In this document: one piece after another, positions 1 to 7,810 of the stretch | Layout: each line of letters begins with the position of its first letter | Numbering within the stretch: position 1 is the stretch's first letter | Assembly: GCF_011090385.1 (NCBI RefSeq) | Contig: NZ_SEWW01000006.1 | Span: forward strand, 124,001 to 188,000 | Reading direction: 5' to 3' | DNA from: Aquirufa beregesia | GTDB taxonomy: Bacteria > Bacteroidota > Bacteroidia > Cytophagales > Spirosomataceae | Length of the DNA stretch: 64,000 nt | Made by a program: the position numbers and the translations under genes | Notes under the pieces: generated by a model | What the model saw: only the letters and a program-made list of their open reading frames with translations | Databases searched by the model: none | What the model was told of the DNA's origin: nothing

Positions 1-2
1 TA

Positions 3-146
3 GGAAATGAAATCATTAACTACCTCCTCCCTCCAAGTTCACAACCTATCAGCTTACAATTACCCACAATTCCGGCTGGAACCTATATATTAAAAATCAT
101 TGCTCCAAATTTCAGCAAAGAGAAAGTGATCATCATTAGCCCCTAG
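3..146 (+). CDS. C-terminal end of a T9SS-sorted secreted protein (partial)
   Basis: Only the last 47 codons are inside the window; the gene begins upstream. The reading frame starting at base 3 is open to the TAG at 144-146. The tail contains PAGTYILKI followed by KVIIISP, which is the usual ending of the type A sorting domain (a beta-sandwich with G-x-Y-x-x-K/R-I and a short basic-hydrophobic last strand) that directs proteins through the type IX secretion system of Bacteroidota. The passenger domain cannot be seen, so its function is unknown. It converges with the SDR gene, and a long perfect hairpin at 201-226 separates them. Confidence 0.6.
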   Translation, partial: GNEIINYLLPPSSQPISLQLPTIPAGTYILKIIAPNFSKEKVIIISP

Positions 147-200
147 TAAGAGATGGGGCTCCATTAAAAATACAGGAAAAAACTTAGCTAATTCTAAACA

Positions 201-226
201 AGCAAGGGCCCAATTGGACCCTTGCT
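201..226. terminator. Bidirectional terminator hairpin
   Basis: Perfect arms AGCAAGGG (201-208) and CCCTTGCT (219-226) enclose a loop region that is itself the palindrome CCAATTGG. It lies between two convergent genes, 55 bases after the T9SS stop and 23 bases after the SDR stop. No long T run follows on either side, so it may act as a stem-loop terminator/stabiliser for both. Confidence 0.55.
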
Positions 227-248
227 AACGTAAATTCTGAGTTACATA

Positions 249-1022
249 TTACTCGTAAATCCCCTTAGCTACTTTTTCACTTAGAGATTTAGGCATTAAC
301 CAAGCAAGGGTCGCTCCCAGTTTATTAATCAATCCTGTAATGACTTCTGGCTTGTGGGCAAACAGCCCTTCCACTGCCAAGCGAGCTACCTCTTTGGGAG
401 TCATCACTACTTTTTCTGCGGCTCGTCTAGCCTTCTCTTGTAAATTAGCTCGATCATTAAAATTAGTAGAAGTCGCACCAGGACTTACTACAGTAACTTG
501 AATTCCTTTAGGTTTCCATTCATGATATAAACCACGAGAAAAATTTAAAACAAACACTTTACTTGCAGCATATAAACTCATCAAAGGAATGGCCTGATAA
601 GCAGTAGAACTCGCAATATTTAACACATAAGCTTGTCCCTTTCCTTGCAATAAAGGAAAGAATCGATAACAAGCTTCTGTTAATGCATTCATATTAACCT
701 GCATCATTTGTTGGTTTTCCTCCCAAGTATATGATTCAAATGCACCCACTAATCCATATCCAGCATTATTCACCAAAATTCGCACATCCACTTGTCTCTC
801 TACTACCCATTCATATAACTGGGCAACTGAACCAGGCTGTGAAAGATCTAATGGTAAATAATCCACTTCTAATGAAAAGTGCGACTTGATTTCATCGCTT
901 ACTTGATGTAATTCTTGGGCATTGCGAGCCACTAGAAACAAATTATATCCCCTGGCTGCTAATTCCAAAGCTATTTCTTTTCCTATTCCTTTACTAGCAC
1001 CGGTAACGATAGCGTATGACAT
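249..1022 (-). CDS. SDR family NAD(P)-dependent oxidoreductase
   Basis: A 257-residue classical short-chain dehydrogenase/reductase. The N-terminus has the Rossmann motif TGASKGIGKEIA (residues 8-19), followed by NNAG and the catalytic YxxxK as YAASK; the family serine precedes it in NIASS. Length is normal for a classical SDR. It is most like the DltE/YqjQ-type group of short-chain reductases; the substrate cannot be inferred from sequence. The CAT start at 1020-1022 is the only start that keeps the whole nucleotide-binding fold. It appears to be a single-gene unit: the next gene upstream on this strand (TPR protein) ends in its own terminator at 1056-1086. Confidence 0.9.
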   Translation of the reverse strand: MSYAIVTGASKGIGKEIALELAARGYNLFLVARNAQELHQVSDEIKSHFSLEVDYLPLDLSQPGSVAQLYEWVVERQVDVRILVNNAGYGLVGAFESYTWEENQQMMQVNMNALTEACYRFFPLLQGKGQAYVLNIASSTAYQAIPLMSLYAASKVFVLNFSRGLYHEWKPKGIQVTVVSPGATSTNFNDRANLQEKARRAAEKVVMTPKEVARLAVEGLFAHKPEVITGLINKLGATLAWLMPKSLSEKVAKGIYE

Positions 1023-1055
1023 GATGTATATGAATTGATTGTTGATCTAATTAAA

Positions 1056-1086
1056 AATAAAAAGCTGCATAAAGCAGCTTTTTATT
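1056..1086 (-). terminator. Rho-independent terminator of the TPR gene
   Basis: Thirteen-base arms AATAAAAAGCTGC (1056-1068) and GCAGCTTTTTATT (1074-1086) with a 5-base loop. On the minus strand it begins 4 bases after the TPR stop codon and ends in a T-rich tract, the form of an intrinsic terminator. Confidence 0.8.
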
Positions 1087-1090
1087 CAAT

Positions 1091-2794
1091 TTATTTCTTT
1101 GGAGCCACAGCTGGTGCAGCTGGAACAGGATTGAAATAAGCTTTGATATCTGGATCATCTGGCTTAATCTCCTGAGCCTTAGTAAATAATTCTTTTACTT
1201 TAGCTTCATCCTTGGTAACGGATAAATGATAACCACCTAAGAATTTAAGCGCCTCAAATAATTGATTTTTATCCTCTTTGTACTGCGTACTTTTTTCCGC
1301 TTTTTGTTGCTCTACTGAAGCCAAGAACTTTTCATAATAAGGAGCTCCTAACCATTTTGTACCAGTGTAATCAATGAAGTTATTCGCACGGGCACGATTG
1401 ATGTAAAATGGAGGCCACTTATCATTAATCTCTATGGCTTTAGCAAACATAGAATCAGCTCTCATAGCCATGGCTGGACGACCTAAGGTATCCGCACGAT
1501 CCATATAAGCAGAAGTCAAATAATAGTCCATGGCCACTTTGAAATAGTCACCAGAACCTACCGTTTGATTTTTCTTCTTTTTCCAATCAATACTACCGAT
1601 AGCCGCTTTGGCAGCATCAGCATATCTCTTTTGCTTGTAACGTACATCATGAATGATTGAATACACGTTGTTATTCGTATCCAAAGGAGCTGCTCTTTCT
1701 AGGTAAAGTAAAGCAATAGAATCTTTACCCAAACCTTGGTAACCCTTACCGAAATATAAATCGTCCATGAAATAAGGCTTAACTCCTTTTTTCACCATAC
1801 CATCTAAGTTTTCAATACCTTGTTGAAAATTACCCATCTCCACATTGGCATATCCACGCATACGGTAGATATCATTATCTTTTACACCTTTCTTATCCGC
1901 TTCGTCAGTAAATTTCATGGCTCCTTCATAGTCTTTCGATAAGAACAATAATTTTGCCGTTTCTAATGTCACTTCAGGAGTAGCCTCCGCTTTCTCTAAA
2001 TACTTTCTGAAATAACGCGCTGCATTTTTGTATTGATTACCCACAATTAAATATTCACCATAACGACGGTGTGCAGGAGCATAGTTAGAATCTAAATCGA
2101 TAGCTTCTTTGTAACGAGCTTGCGTTTCTTTGTAGTTCTTACCACGTAAATACACAATACCAATTTTCACTTTTGCTTTTACGTTTTTAGGATCTTGTAA
2201 TAAAGCTTGCTCGTAAGCAGTTACAGCATTACCACCATCATTTTTAATCAAAAATGCATCTCCTTTCACAATGTACTGAGCTGCATTAGGAACCTTCTTC
2301 GTCTTTTCTTGAATCAAATCAATCAAACGAATGGCTTCACCCGGATCATTATTACTAGCATTGAAGCTTTCTTCTTTTCCTAAAACATAAAACATCTCAT
2401 ATGCCTCTGCAATACGGTGCAAAACATCTGGATTTTTTTCCTTTGTCTCTTTGATGATACGGTCAAATTCAGCTTTAGCCGCCGACACCTTATTTTGACC
2501 AACCAAAATTGATGCTAGACCGACTTGATTCAAATAGTTTTTAGGTTCAGCTGCTTTACCTTTTTCAAAGGCTGCTTTGGCATTATCCCAATCACGTAGA
2601 TTCAAGTAATAATAACCAAGAAAATAGTAATTCTCACCCGTAGGAGCTGTTGCTACTAAAGATTCGAATACTTGTTTAGCTCTACTTGGCTGATGACGAT
2701 CTAAAAAATGCAAACCATCTTGGATTGTTTGCCCGAAGGCCACATTGGATACTAATAATCCCAAACCCAGTATCCACGATTTCATTTTCTTCAT
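1091..2794 (-). CDS. Secreted tetratricopeptide repeat protein
   Basis: A 567-residue protein with a signal peptide (hydrophobic residues 7-19, likely cut after VAFGQ) followed by TPR units through nearly the whole length (for example FLGYYYLNLRDWDNAKAAFEKG, about residues 58-80, and later units with the YPA/EAI spacing), ending in a Pro/Ala/Lys tail. It should be a periplasmic scaffold. It is the last gene of the exbB-exbD-exbD-tonB-(small membrane protein)-pstS-like-TPR run; this order is common in Bacteroidota, which suggests a role with the energy-transduction machinery, but the partner is not known. A promoter-like TAATTTTG at 2891-2898 indicates it may also be transcribed on its own. 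Confidence 0.85.
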   Translation of the reverse strand: MKKMKSWILGLGLLVSNVAFGQTIQDGLHFLDRHQPSRAKQVFESLVATAPTGENYYFLGYYYLNLRDWDNAKAAFEKGKAAEPKNYLNQVGLASILVGQNKVSAAKAEFDRIIKETKEKNPDVLHRIAEAYEMFYVLGKEESFNASNNDPGEAIRLIDLIQEKTKKVPNAAQYIVKGDAFLIKNDGGNAVTAYEQALLQDPKNVKAKVKIGIVYLRGKNYKETQARYKEAIDLDSNYAPAHRRYGEYLIVGNQYKNAARYFRKYLEKAEATPEVTLETAKLLFLSKDYEGAMKFTDEADKKGVKDNDIYRMRGYANVEMGNFQQGIENLDGMVKKGVKPYFMDDLYFGKGYQGLGKDSIALLYLERAAPLDTNNNVYSIIHDVRYKQKRYADAAKAAIGSIDWKKKKNQTVGSGDYFKVAMDYYLTSAYMDRADTLGRPAMAMRADSMFAKAIEINDKWPPFYINRARANNFIDYTGTKWLGAPYYEKFLASVEQQKAEKSTQYKEDKNQLFEALKFLGGYHLSVTKDEAKVKELFTKAQEIKPDDPDIKAYFNPVPAAPAVAPKK

Positions 2795-2862
2795 TGTTAA
2801 TTTAAATTAATTGCGATTCTTAATAATTCTCAGGCCTTAAATTGAAATAATTCAATTAAATA

Positions 2863-2886
2863 TCGTAAAAATTTAGTTTTTTACGA
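2863..2886 (-). terminator. AT-rich hairpin after the PstS-like gene
   Basis: Nine-base arms TCGTAAAAA (2863-2871) and TTTTTACGA (2878-2886) lie 60 bases after the stop of the PstS-like gene and just downstream of the -7 box at 2891-2898. It could be a weak terminator, or the first stem of the TPR leader RNA. Confidence 0.35.
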
Positions 2887-2890
2887 ACTA

Positions 2891-2898
2891 CAAAATTA
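2891..2898 (-). promoter_or_regulatory. Bacteroidota -7 box for the TPR gene
   Basis: The plus strand CAAAATTA reads TAATTTTG on the minus strand, an exact TAnnTTTG. It is about 97 bases upstream of the TPR start. No clear -33 TTG is seen at the usual spacing. Confidence 0.35.
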
Positions 2899-2945
2899 AT
2901 TATAATTCTTCAATATTTTATTAGACAATGTCAATTAAATATGGT

Positions 2946-3890
2946 CTATTGGCTAATTTGATACTGCCTAATCGTGATAGGTCGGGTCAGCGGAATTAAT
3001 CCAGCTTTCAAAACGACCAATTGTCCCATATCACCACACACATAATTCACAAATCCCGTGCCTAAGCCCATGTGTGACTCTTTTAGAATAATCTTAACAT
3101 CCCGACGTAGAGGATATTTCTTCAGTGCCAAATTATAACCAAAGGGTTGATAAAAATCAGATGGAGCGTTACTGTTCTTTTCGCTAATCGACATCACATG
3201 AACAGAACGAATAAAACCTAAAGATGTTGGATTATCTCCATCACTAATCCAATTAGAGCCAATTAAGCCCAAGGCATTTTTATGCGTTTTTACATATTCA
3301 ATAACTGCTTTGTTGGATCCAGCAGCAAAAATGGGGAGTGGTTTATTGATATCAAGGCCAAATTTATCAACCAAAAATTTAATATTACTGGAATTGGCTT
3401 TATCCACCACTAAGGCCACTTGGCCATGGGTACTTTTAGCCCCTAAAGACTCCCAAGTGGTATGCTCTCCAGTTAGCAGTGATTTCAACGCTGGAAGAGA
3501 CAATAAAGTATCCACATTTTGAGGATGTACCAAAAGAGCCAATCCATCTGCCGCAAAATTATAACTGCGGTAGCTTACTTTTTCTCTTGTAAAAATCTCC
3601 TTTTCCTTTTCTGTCAAATCACGTGTAACCACAACAGCCCGAACCTTCTCATTTAGGAGATCGGCTATGGCTTCATTTTCAGCATGAAAATCAAAATTGA
3701 TTTTCGCAAAGTGATAATTATTTTCAAAGGCTGATTTTTCGGCTAACAATAAAGGCTGAAAAGATTCGTCAACCGCCACAGAAATTTCTCCTTGGGCTGG
3801 CCCATCAGAAAATTTACTATCCTTGGATTTACTACAAGAAACTATACTGGCTAAAACTAACAAGCAAAGCCCTAAAGATTTAATCTTCAT
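2946..3890 (-). CDS. PstS-like periplasmic substrate-binding lipoprotein
   Basis: A 314-residue protein of the PstS family of phosphate-binding proteins. The start chosen (ATG at 3888-3890) gives MKIKSLG and a lipoprotein signal ending in SIVSC, with Cys19 as the acylated residue; upstream in-frame starts would add non-signal residues. The remainder follows a type II periplasmic-binding fold: GEISVAVDESF near the mature start, AVVVTRDLTEKE in the first lobe, and a GTGFVNYVCGDMGQ segment near the end. No pstC/A/B genes are nearby, so a true phosphate-import role is doubtful. Location in the exb/tonB cluster, and an 11-base overlap with the gene before it, suggest a coupled envelope function. 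Family is clear, role is inferred. Confidence 0.75.
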   Translation of the reverse strand: MKIKSLGLCLLVLASIVSCSKSKDSKFSDGPAQGEISVAVDESFQPLLLAEKSAFENNYHFAKINFDFHAENEAIADLLNEKVRAVVVTRDLTEKEKEIFTREKVSYRSYNFAADGLALLVHPQNVDTLLSLPALKSLLTGEHTTWESLGAKSTHGQVALVVDKANSSNIKFLVDKFGLDINKPLPIFAAGSNKAVIEYVKTHKNALGLIGSNWISDGDNPTSLGFIRSVHVMSISEKNSNAPSDFYQPFGYNLALKKYPLRRDVKIILKESHMGLGTGFVNYVCGDMGQLVVLKAGLIPLTRPITIRQYQISQ

Positions 3891-4122
3891 AATTGCCATA
3901 ATCTGGATCTTTTGTTTCACTAACATATAAAAAAGCACGCCAAATACGAAATAATCCGTAAAGCATAAACAAAATTCCTAGCCAAAAAGTGGTAGGCATC
4001 TCCATTAACATTCCTAATTGAAAATCTGACCAGAATCCAATGTAATAGCCTAATAAAAAATAAGCTAAAGCGGCAAAAAAGCGAAAAAAAACATTAATCC
4101 AAACTGCTGCTGGGCGTGCCAT
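3880..4122 (-). CDS. Small two-helix membrane protein
   Basis: An 80-residue protein, MARPAAVW at the N-terminus, with two predicted membrane helices (about residues 10-28 and 43-60) and an acidic, aromatic tail ending in NYED. A longer frame would need a TTG start at 4149, so the ATG at 4120-4122 is preferred. It overlaps the PstS-like start by 11 bases, which suggests translational coupling. I do not recognise a named family; genes of this size at this place in Bacteroidota exb/tonB loci are usually annotated as hypothetical. Confidence 0.65.
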   Translation of the reverse strand: MARPAAVWINVFFRFFAALAYFLLGYYIGFWSDFQLGMLMEMPTTFWLGILFMLYGLFRIWRAFLYVSETKDPDYGNYED

Positions 4123-4150
4123 AGTCAAAATAGAAAAATTGTTAAACAAT

Positions 4151-4184
4151 CAGACCTGCCAAATAAAAGAATTTAGCAGGTCTG
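4151..4184 (-). terminator. Strong hairpin between tonB and the distal genes
   Basis: Arms CAGACCTGC (4151-4159) and GCAGGTCTG (4176-4184), with an inner AAAT/ATTT pairing. It sits 20 bases after the tonB stop. The sequence following on the minus strand (ATTGTTTAAC, then an A/T-rich run) is only moderately T-rich, so partial termination or mRNA end-stabilisation of the tonB segment is likely. Confidence 0.6.
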
Positions 4185-4204
4185 AAAAATGAATAGAAAA
4201 TCGA

Positions 4205-5026
4205 TTATTCGGAAAGTACGAAAGTAATCGGCTGAGTGAATCGAGAACGTACCGCACGACCTGACTGTTTACCAGGAGTCCATCTAGGTACCGACCTAAT
4301 TACACGCATCGCTTCTTCGTCGCAACCAAATCCTACAGATTTCAATACAGTAACATCTTGGATAGATCCATCCGTATTAACGACGAATTGAACATATACT
4401 TTACCGCCTACGTTGGCACGTTGAGCAGCAGATGGGTACTTCAAGTTTTTCTGCAAGAAACGTCCGAACGCCGCAGGTCCACCAGGGAATTCTGCTTGTT
4501 GCTCTACCGCTGTAAAGATTTCCTCCTCAGCAGGTTTTGGTGGCTCAACTGGCTCTTCTTTTCCTTTAGCATCTGGATCCACTGGAGGTTCGTAATTCTC
4601 GGTTTCTCCTTTAACTGTTTCACTAGCTGTGTTACCACGTACCTCTTCTGGTGGTGGCTCAGGCTTAGTCACCTCTTCATCATGCTTGATTTCAGGAGGC
4701 AAGAATTTAGTTGTCGTCACCTTAGGAATTTCTTTCGGTGGTGGCGGCGGTGGTGGCGGTGGCAACTCTACCTTCTTAGCAGGTGGTGGAGTGTCCAATT
4801 TCATTACTTCGGCTGTCACCTCTGTTTTCTCAGTATTAGAGGCAGTTAACTGTTTCCAGAATGCTGCCAATAACAATGCACCAACAAAAAGTGCTGAGCC
4901 TAGTAATACAGACCGCTTGATGACCTTAGGATACGTTGTCCTTAAAAGAAAAGCACCATACTCTCGGTTCTTATCTTTAAAGATAATGTCATCTAATGTA
5001 GCATCTTGGCTTATTACTTGTGACAT
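4205..5026 (-). CDS. tonB: Energy transducer TonB
   Basis: A 273-residue TonB. After a cytoplasmic segment with the Bacteroidota-typical NREYGAFLLR motif (about residues 20-29) comes one membrane helix (about 40-60), a proline-rich periplasmic spacer with nine consecutive prolines followed by KEIPKVTTTKFLPPEI, then acidic proline-rich sequence, and a complete TonB C-terminal domain from about residue 185: YPSAAQRANVGGKVYVQF, NTDGSIQDVTV, and RWTPGKQSGRAVRSRFTQPI. It should couple the inner-membrane proton motive force, collected by ExbBD, to outer-membrane TonB-dependent transporters. It is the fourth gene after exbB and the two exbD genes. The N-terminal half is clearly related to the protein encoded at 42203-42964. 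Confidence 0.95.
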   Translation of the reverse strand: MSQVISQDATLDDIIFKDKNREYGAFLLRTTYPKVIKRSVLLGSALFVGALLLAAFWKQLTASNTEKTEVTAEVMKLDTPPPAKKVELPPPPPPPPPKEIPKVTTTKFLPPEIKHDEEVTKPEPPPEEVRGNTASETVKGETENYEPPVDPDAKGKEEPVEPPKPAEEEIFTAVEQQAEFPGGPAAFGRFLQKNLKYPSAAQRANVGGKVYVQFVVNTDGSIQDVTVLKSVGFGCDEEAMRVIRSVPRWTPGKQSGRAVRSRFTQPITFVLSE

Positions 5027-5070
5027 AGTTTATGTTATTTAAAAATTAATTTAAAAGGCTTTTGACCAAA

Positions 5071-5586
5071 TTACTTTCCTGAACGTTTGATTAAGGCTTC
5101 TGTATCTGGATCAATTTCTAATAATGCATAACGCTTGTTATTAGTAATTGCACATTCATCCAACATATCTACCATATTACGGTATTTCGCTTTTTTTGTT
5201 GGCTTAATTACCAGAGTAAAGTTGCTACCAACTTTAGCCTTCAAATCCGTGATAACTTTACGGATTCCCGTGTCAGAATAATCGGTCACCTCTAACTTGG
5301 TGCCTGCTTCAGTTGGGATACCTTGGTAGTAATACACCTTGTTCTCATCTGGACACACGGTAAGTGTTTCCGACAATTTAACAGGTGAAGTTTCCTTTGT
5401 ATCCGTTTTATCAGGCATGTTTAATTGCATGGTAACGGGCTTTGCCAACGTAGTCGTCAACATAAAGAAAGTGATAAGAAGGAAGCCTAAGTCCACCATC
5501 GGTGTCATGTCAATTTTGGTTGACATTTTTTTACTTCGCTTCTTCCCGCCTTTCTTACCCCCACCGGAGCTATCTATTTCTGCCAT
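5071..5586 (-). CDS. exbD: Biopolymer transporter ExbD (second copy)
   Basis: A 171-residue ExbD. A basic glycine/lysine-rich cytoplasmic tail (residues 8-24) precedes DMTPMVDLGFLLITFFML, where Asp32 in the membrane helix matches the proton-translocating aspartate of ExbD/TolR. The periplasmic part is short and ends KRSGK. It lies 24 bases after the first exbD and 44 bases before tonB. Two different ExbDs side by side are usual in this phylum and may form a heterodimer in the ExbB pentamer. Confidence 0.92.
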   Translation of the reverse strand: MAEIDSSGGGKKGGKKRSKKMSTKIDMTPMVDLGFLLITFFMLTTTLAKPVTMQLNMPDKTDTKETSPVKLSETLTVCPDENKVYYYQGIPTEAGTKLEVTDYSDTGIRKVITDLKAKVGSNFTLVIKPTKKAKYRNMVDMLDECAITNNKRYALLEIDPDTEALIKRSGK

Positions 5587-5610
5587 TTCTTTTTCGAATT
5601 AGAATGTAAA

Positions 5611-6216
5611 TTATTTTGGTTTATTCTCAGGAGATGTAATCAACTGGAAGATGTTAATGTTCTGAGCTTGTAATGTACCGATTACATCAGCAAATACTTT
5701 ATAGCTAGAATTTTGATCTCCTTTGATTGCAACCTTCAACTCAGGATTAGACAATTTCGCGTATCCAACCCAATAAGACAGCTCATTATTTGCTGAATCA
5801 ATTGGGATACCCTTAACAAATCCTTTATCCTTGGCTTCTGAAGGCTTCATATTCAACACCTGACGCATCGCACCAGCTGGGTATCCGACGATTTCAGAAC
5901 TCATGTAGTTCTTCTTCATTTCGCCTGTTAAAGCAACTCCATAGCGATTAGCCATGCGCTCTAACATAAATTCCCTAGCCATTTGATCATCAGTTGCCAA
6001 ATAAACCCCTCCCTCATTGGAAACACTGATGGTTAACATACCATCTTTCGCATTCAGAGCTTTCTCTGAAATAGAGGACGGTGGTGTAATCGTAACTGCC
6101 TCTTCTGGACGGAACTTCGCGGTTAACATGAAGAACGTAAGCAGAAGAAAAGCCACGTCACACATCGCTGTCATATCGAGTGAAACACTATGTCGTTTGG
6201 CTTTAACTTTTGGCAT
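5611..6216 (-). CDS. exbD: Biopolymer transporter ExbD (first copy)
   Basis: A 201-residue ExbD/TolR protein with DMTAMCDVAFLLLTFFML at residues 14-31; Asp20 is the expected channel aspartate. The periplasmic domain is longer than in the second copy, with an insert around residues 90-155 rich in MKP/YWVGY sequence before the conserved core (KVAIKGDQNSSYKVFADVIG). It follows exbB by 73 bases and precedes the other exbD by 24. Both copies keep the key Asp, so neither looks inactive. Confidence 0.92.
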   Translation of the reverse strand: MPKVKAKRHSVSLDMTAMCDVAFLLLTFFMLTAKFRPEEAVTITPPSSISEKALNAKDGMLTISVSNEGGVYLATDDQMAREFMLERMANRYGVALTGEMKKNYMSSEIVGYPAGAMRQVLNMKPSEAKDKGFVKGIPIDSANNELSYWVGYAKLSNPELKVAIKGDQNSSYKVFADVIGTLQAQNINIFQLITSPENKPK

Positions 6217-6289
6217 AACAATTTTTATTTTGAACGGTGAAAAAAATAATAAATCAGAATGAAAAACTCATTCTGCATTGGTTCAAATA

Positions 6290-7126
6290 TTAATTGTGAT
6301 GCGTAGCATAATTTTGGTTAACGCTCAAACCAATCTCATCAATGCTATAAGTCAACTCATCAATTTTAGATGTGAAAACGTTGTAAGCAATGATACAGAT
6401 AGCTGAAGTACCAATACCTAATGCAGTATTTACAAGAGCCTCAGAGATACCATTTGCCAAAGCAGATGCATCTGTTGATCCTCCTGAGTTACCTAATGCA
6501 GAGAACGCCTTAATCATACCAACTACCGTTCCTAATAGACCCAATAAAGTTGATACTGACGCTAAAGTTGCAATGATCGTTAAGTTTTTCTCCAACATGG
6601 GTAATTCCAATGAAGTAGCTTCTTCAACTTCTTTGCTTAATGCTGATAATTTTTGCTCTTTATCTAAAGAACCATCAGTAATCAATTGCTTATACTTTTT
6701 AACAGCAGAAAGAGTTACGTTTCCTACTGAACCTTTTTGCTTTTCGCAAGCTTTCAAAGCGCCTTCTACATCATCTTTGTCTAAAGCAGCTTGGATACCA
6801 CGAACGAATGCATTTACATCACCAGTTCCCTTTGCTTTACCAATTGTAACTAAACGCTCAATTGAAAATGTTAAAGCTGTCAAGAAACAAGTCATTAACA
6901 CGGGCACAATCACACCACCTTTGTACACGATACCAAAGTAATCGCCTGGAATTGGGTGTCCTTCATTGGTTCCACCTTCGAAGTGAGAGCCATCACCCAT
7001 AATGAATTGGAAAATCAATAATGCAATGACAAATAGGATGACAAGAATTAAACCAGCAGAAATTCCGCCAGATTTTTTTTGGGGTGCAGCTGGCTTAGCA
7101 GCTGGCTTTGGTTGTTGTGTACTCAT
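6290..7126 (-). CDS. exbB: MotA/TolQ/ExbB proton channel protein
   Basis: A 278-residue ExbB. A Pro/Ala/Lys-rich N-terminus is followed by a membrane helix (about residues 24-43), a second helix around 70-90 with the family VLMTCFLTALTFSIERL, and two helices around 180-250 containing TIIATLASVSTLLGLLGTVVGMI and the ALVNTALGIGTSAICIIAYN segment, the MotA/TolQ/ExbB signature. First gene of the exb-tonB transcription unit, with the promoter expected in the 354-base gap upstream. Confidence 0.93.
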   Translation of the reverse strand: MSTQQPKPAAKPAAPQKKSGGISAGLILVILFVIALLIFQFIMGDGSHFEGGTNEGHPIPGDYFGIVYKGGVIVPVLMTCFLTALTFSIERLVTIGKAKGTGDVNAFVRGIQAALDKDDVEGALKACEKQKGSVGNVTLSAVKKYKQLITDGSLDKEQKLSALSKEVEEATSLELPMLEKNLTIIATLASVSTLLGLLGTVVGMIKAFSALGNSGGSTDASALANGISEALVNTALGIGTSAICIIAYNVFTSKIDELTYSIDEIGLSVNQNYATHHN

Positions 7127-7234
7127 TAGTTTGGTAATTTGGGGTTAAAGAATTATTTAAAAATAAAACTCACGAAAATACAACGTAGCAGTTTTCATAG
7201 ATTTCTAAGCATCCGCTGTTTTTTTCAGTAAAGG

Positions 7235-7242
7235 CAAAAGTA
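7235..7242 (-). promoter_or_regulatory. Promoter -7 box for exbB in the 7127-7480 gap
   Basis: The gap between divergent exbB and the DUF721 gene holds no gene I can support. On the minus strand TACTTTTG (plus CAAAAGTA) is an exact TAnnTTTG about 109 bases before the exbB start, giving a leader near 100 bases. The rest is A/T-rich, with long A runs at 7378-7408 close to the DUF721 side. No clear -33 box or operator palindrome was found. Confidence 0.4.
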
Positions 7243-7480
7243 ATGCAATTCTTAATTAATTTTTACACGGGTTTATCTAAAAAGTTCTCATTTTTTTCAT
7301 ATCACATAGAGACCTATTGTACTATCCTGATATTTTAAACTAAATAAGTCCCTTTATTAGGTACTTTTTCGAGAATTAAAAAATTAAAAAAAAATGAAAA
7401 AAAATTAATTTAAACCGTTAAATCGATGAAAGTCCTCCCTAAAAATTCTAACTTTAAACTCCAAAACAACCTTTTATCAC

Positions 7481-7810
7481 ATGGATTCTCCCTTTTATCC
7501 AAAACGGATTAAACCCTCCACTCGCAAAGAATCTAGCCATTCTTTAAAGGAGGTTATCGAGTCCATGCTCAAAGTCTACAAGATCCAAGGAAAATACGAG
7601 GAAACATTTGTAAGTGCCCATTGGGAAGAAATCATGGGAAAACCCATAGCTGCTCGTACGCAGAAAGTTTATGTGCACCAACAAAAACTATTTTTACAAA
7701 TAAATTCAGCCCCACTCAAAAAAGAACTCATGATGGCCAAACAGAAGATGATAGACCTCATTAATAAACACGCCAAATCTGAATTAATTAAAGATGTCGT
7801 GTTTCTATAG
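7481..7810 (+). CDS. DUF721 (DciA-like) protein
   Basis: A 109-residue basic protein of the DUF721 family. The conserved core is present: LKEVIESMLKVYKIQGKYEE near residue 22, then AHWEEIMGKPIAARTQKV (the W-x-x-x-x-G family signature), and LFLQINSAPLKKELMMAK. In many bacteria DUF721 proteins are DciA, which helps load the replicative helicase; the short Bacteroidota version lacks extra domains, so that role is an inference. It ends 23 bases inside the convergent GT87 gene. Confidence 0.85.
   Translation: MDSPFYPKRIKPSTRKESSHSLKEVIESMLKVYKIQGKYEETFVSAHWEEIMGKPIAARTQKVYVHQQKLFLQINSAPLKKELMMAKQKMIDLINKHAKSELIKDVVFL

Noticed and set aside
2946-3890. Phosphate (Pst) import operon
   Set aside because: Only a PstS-like binding protein is present; no permease or ATPase genes are nearby, so an import operon is not supported.
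4629-5042. A plus-strand frame rich in glycine opposite tonB
   Set aside because: It is the antisense of the proline-rich spacer of TonB; composition is explained by that and no independent start signal or homology is seen.
7378-7408. Long A-rich run upstream of the DUF721 gene as a possible terminator or UP element
   Set aside because: No stem precedes it and such runs are common in this AT-rich DNA; not enough to call.
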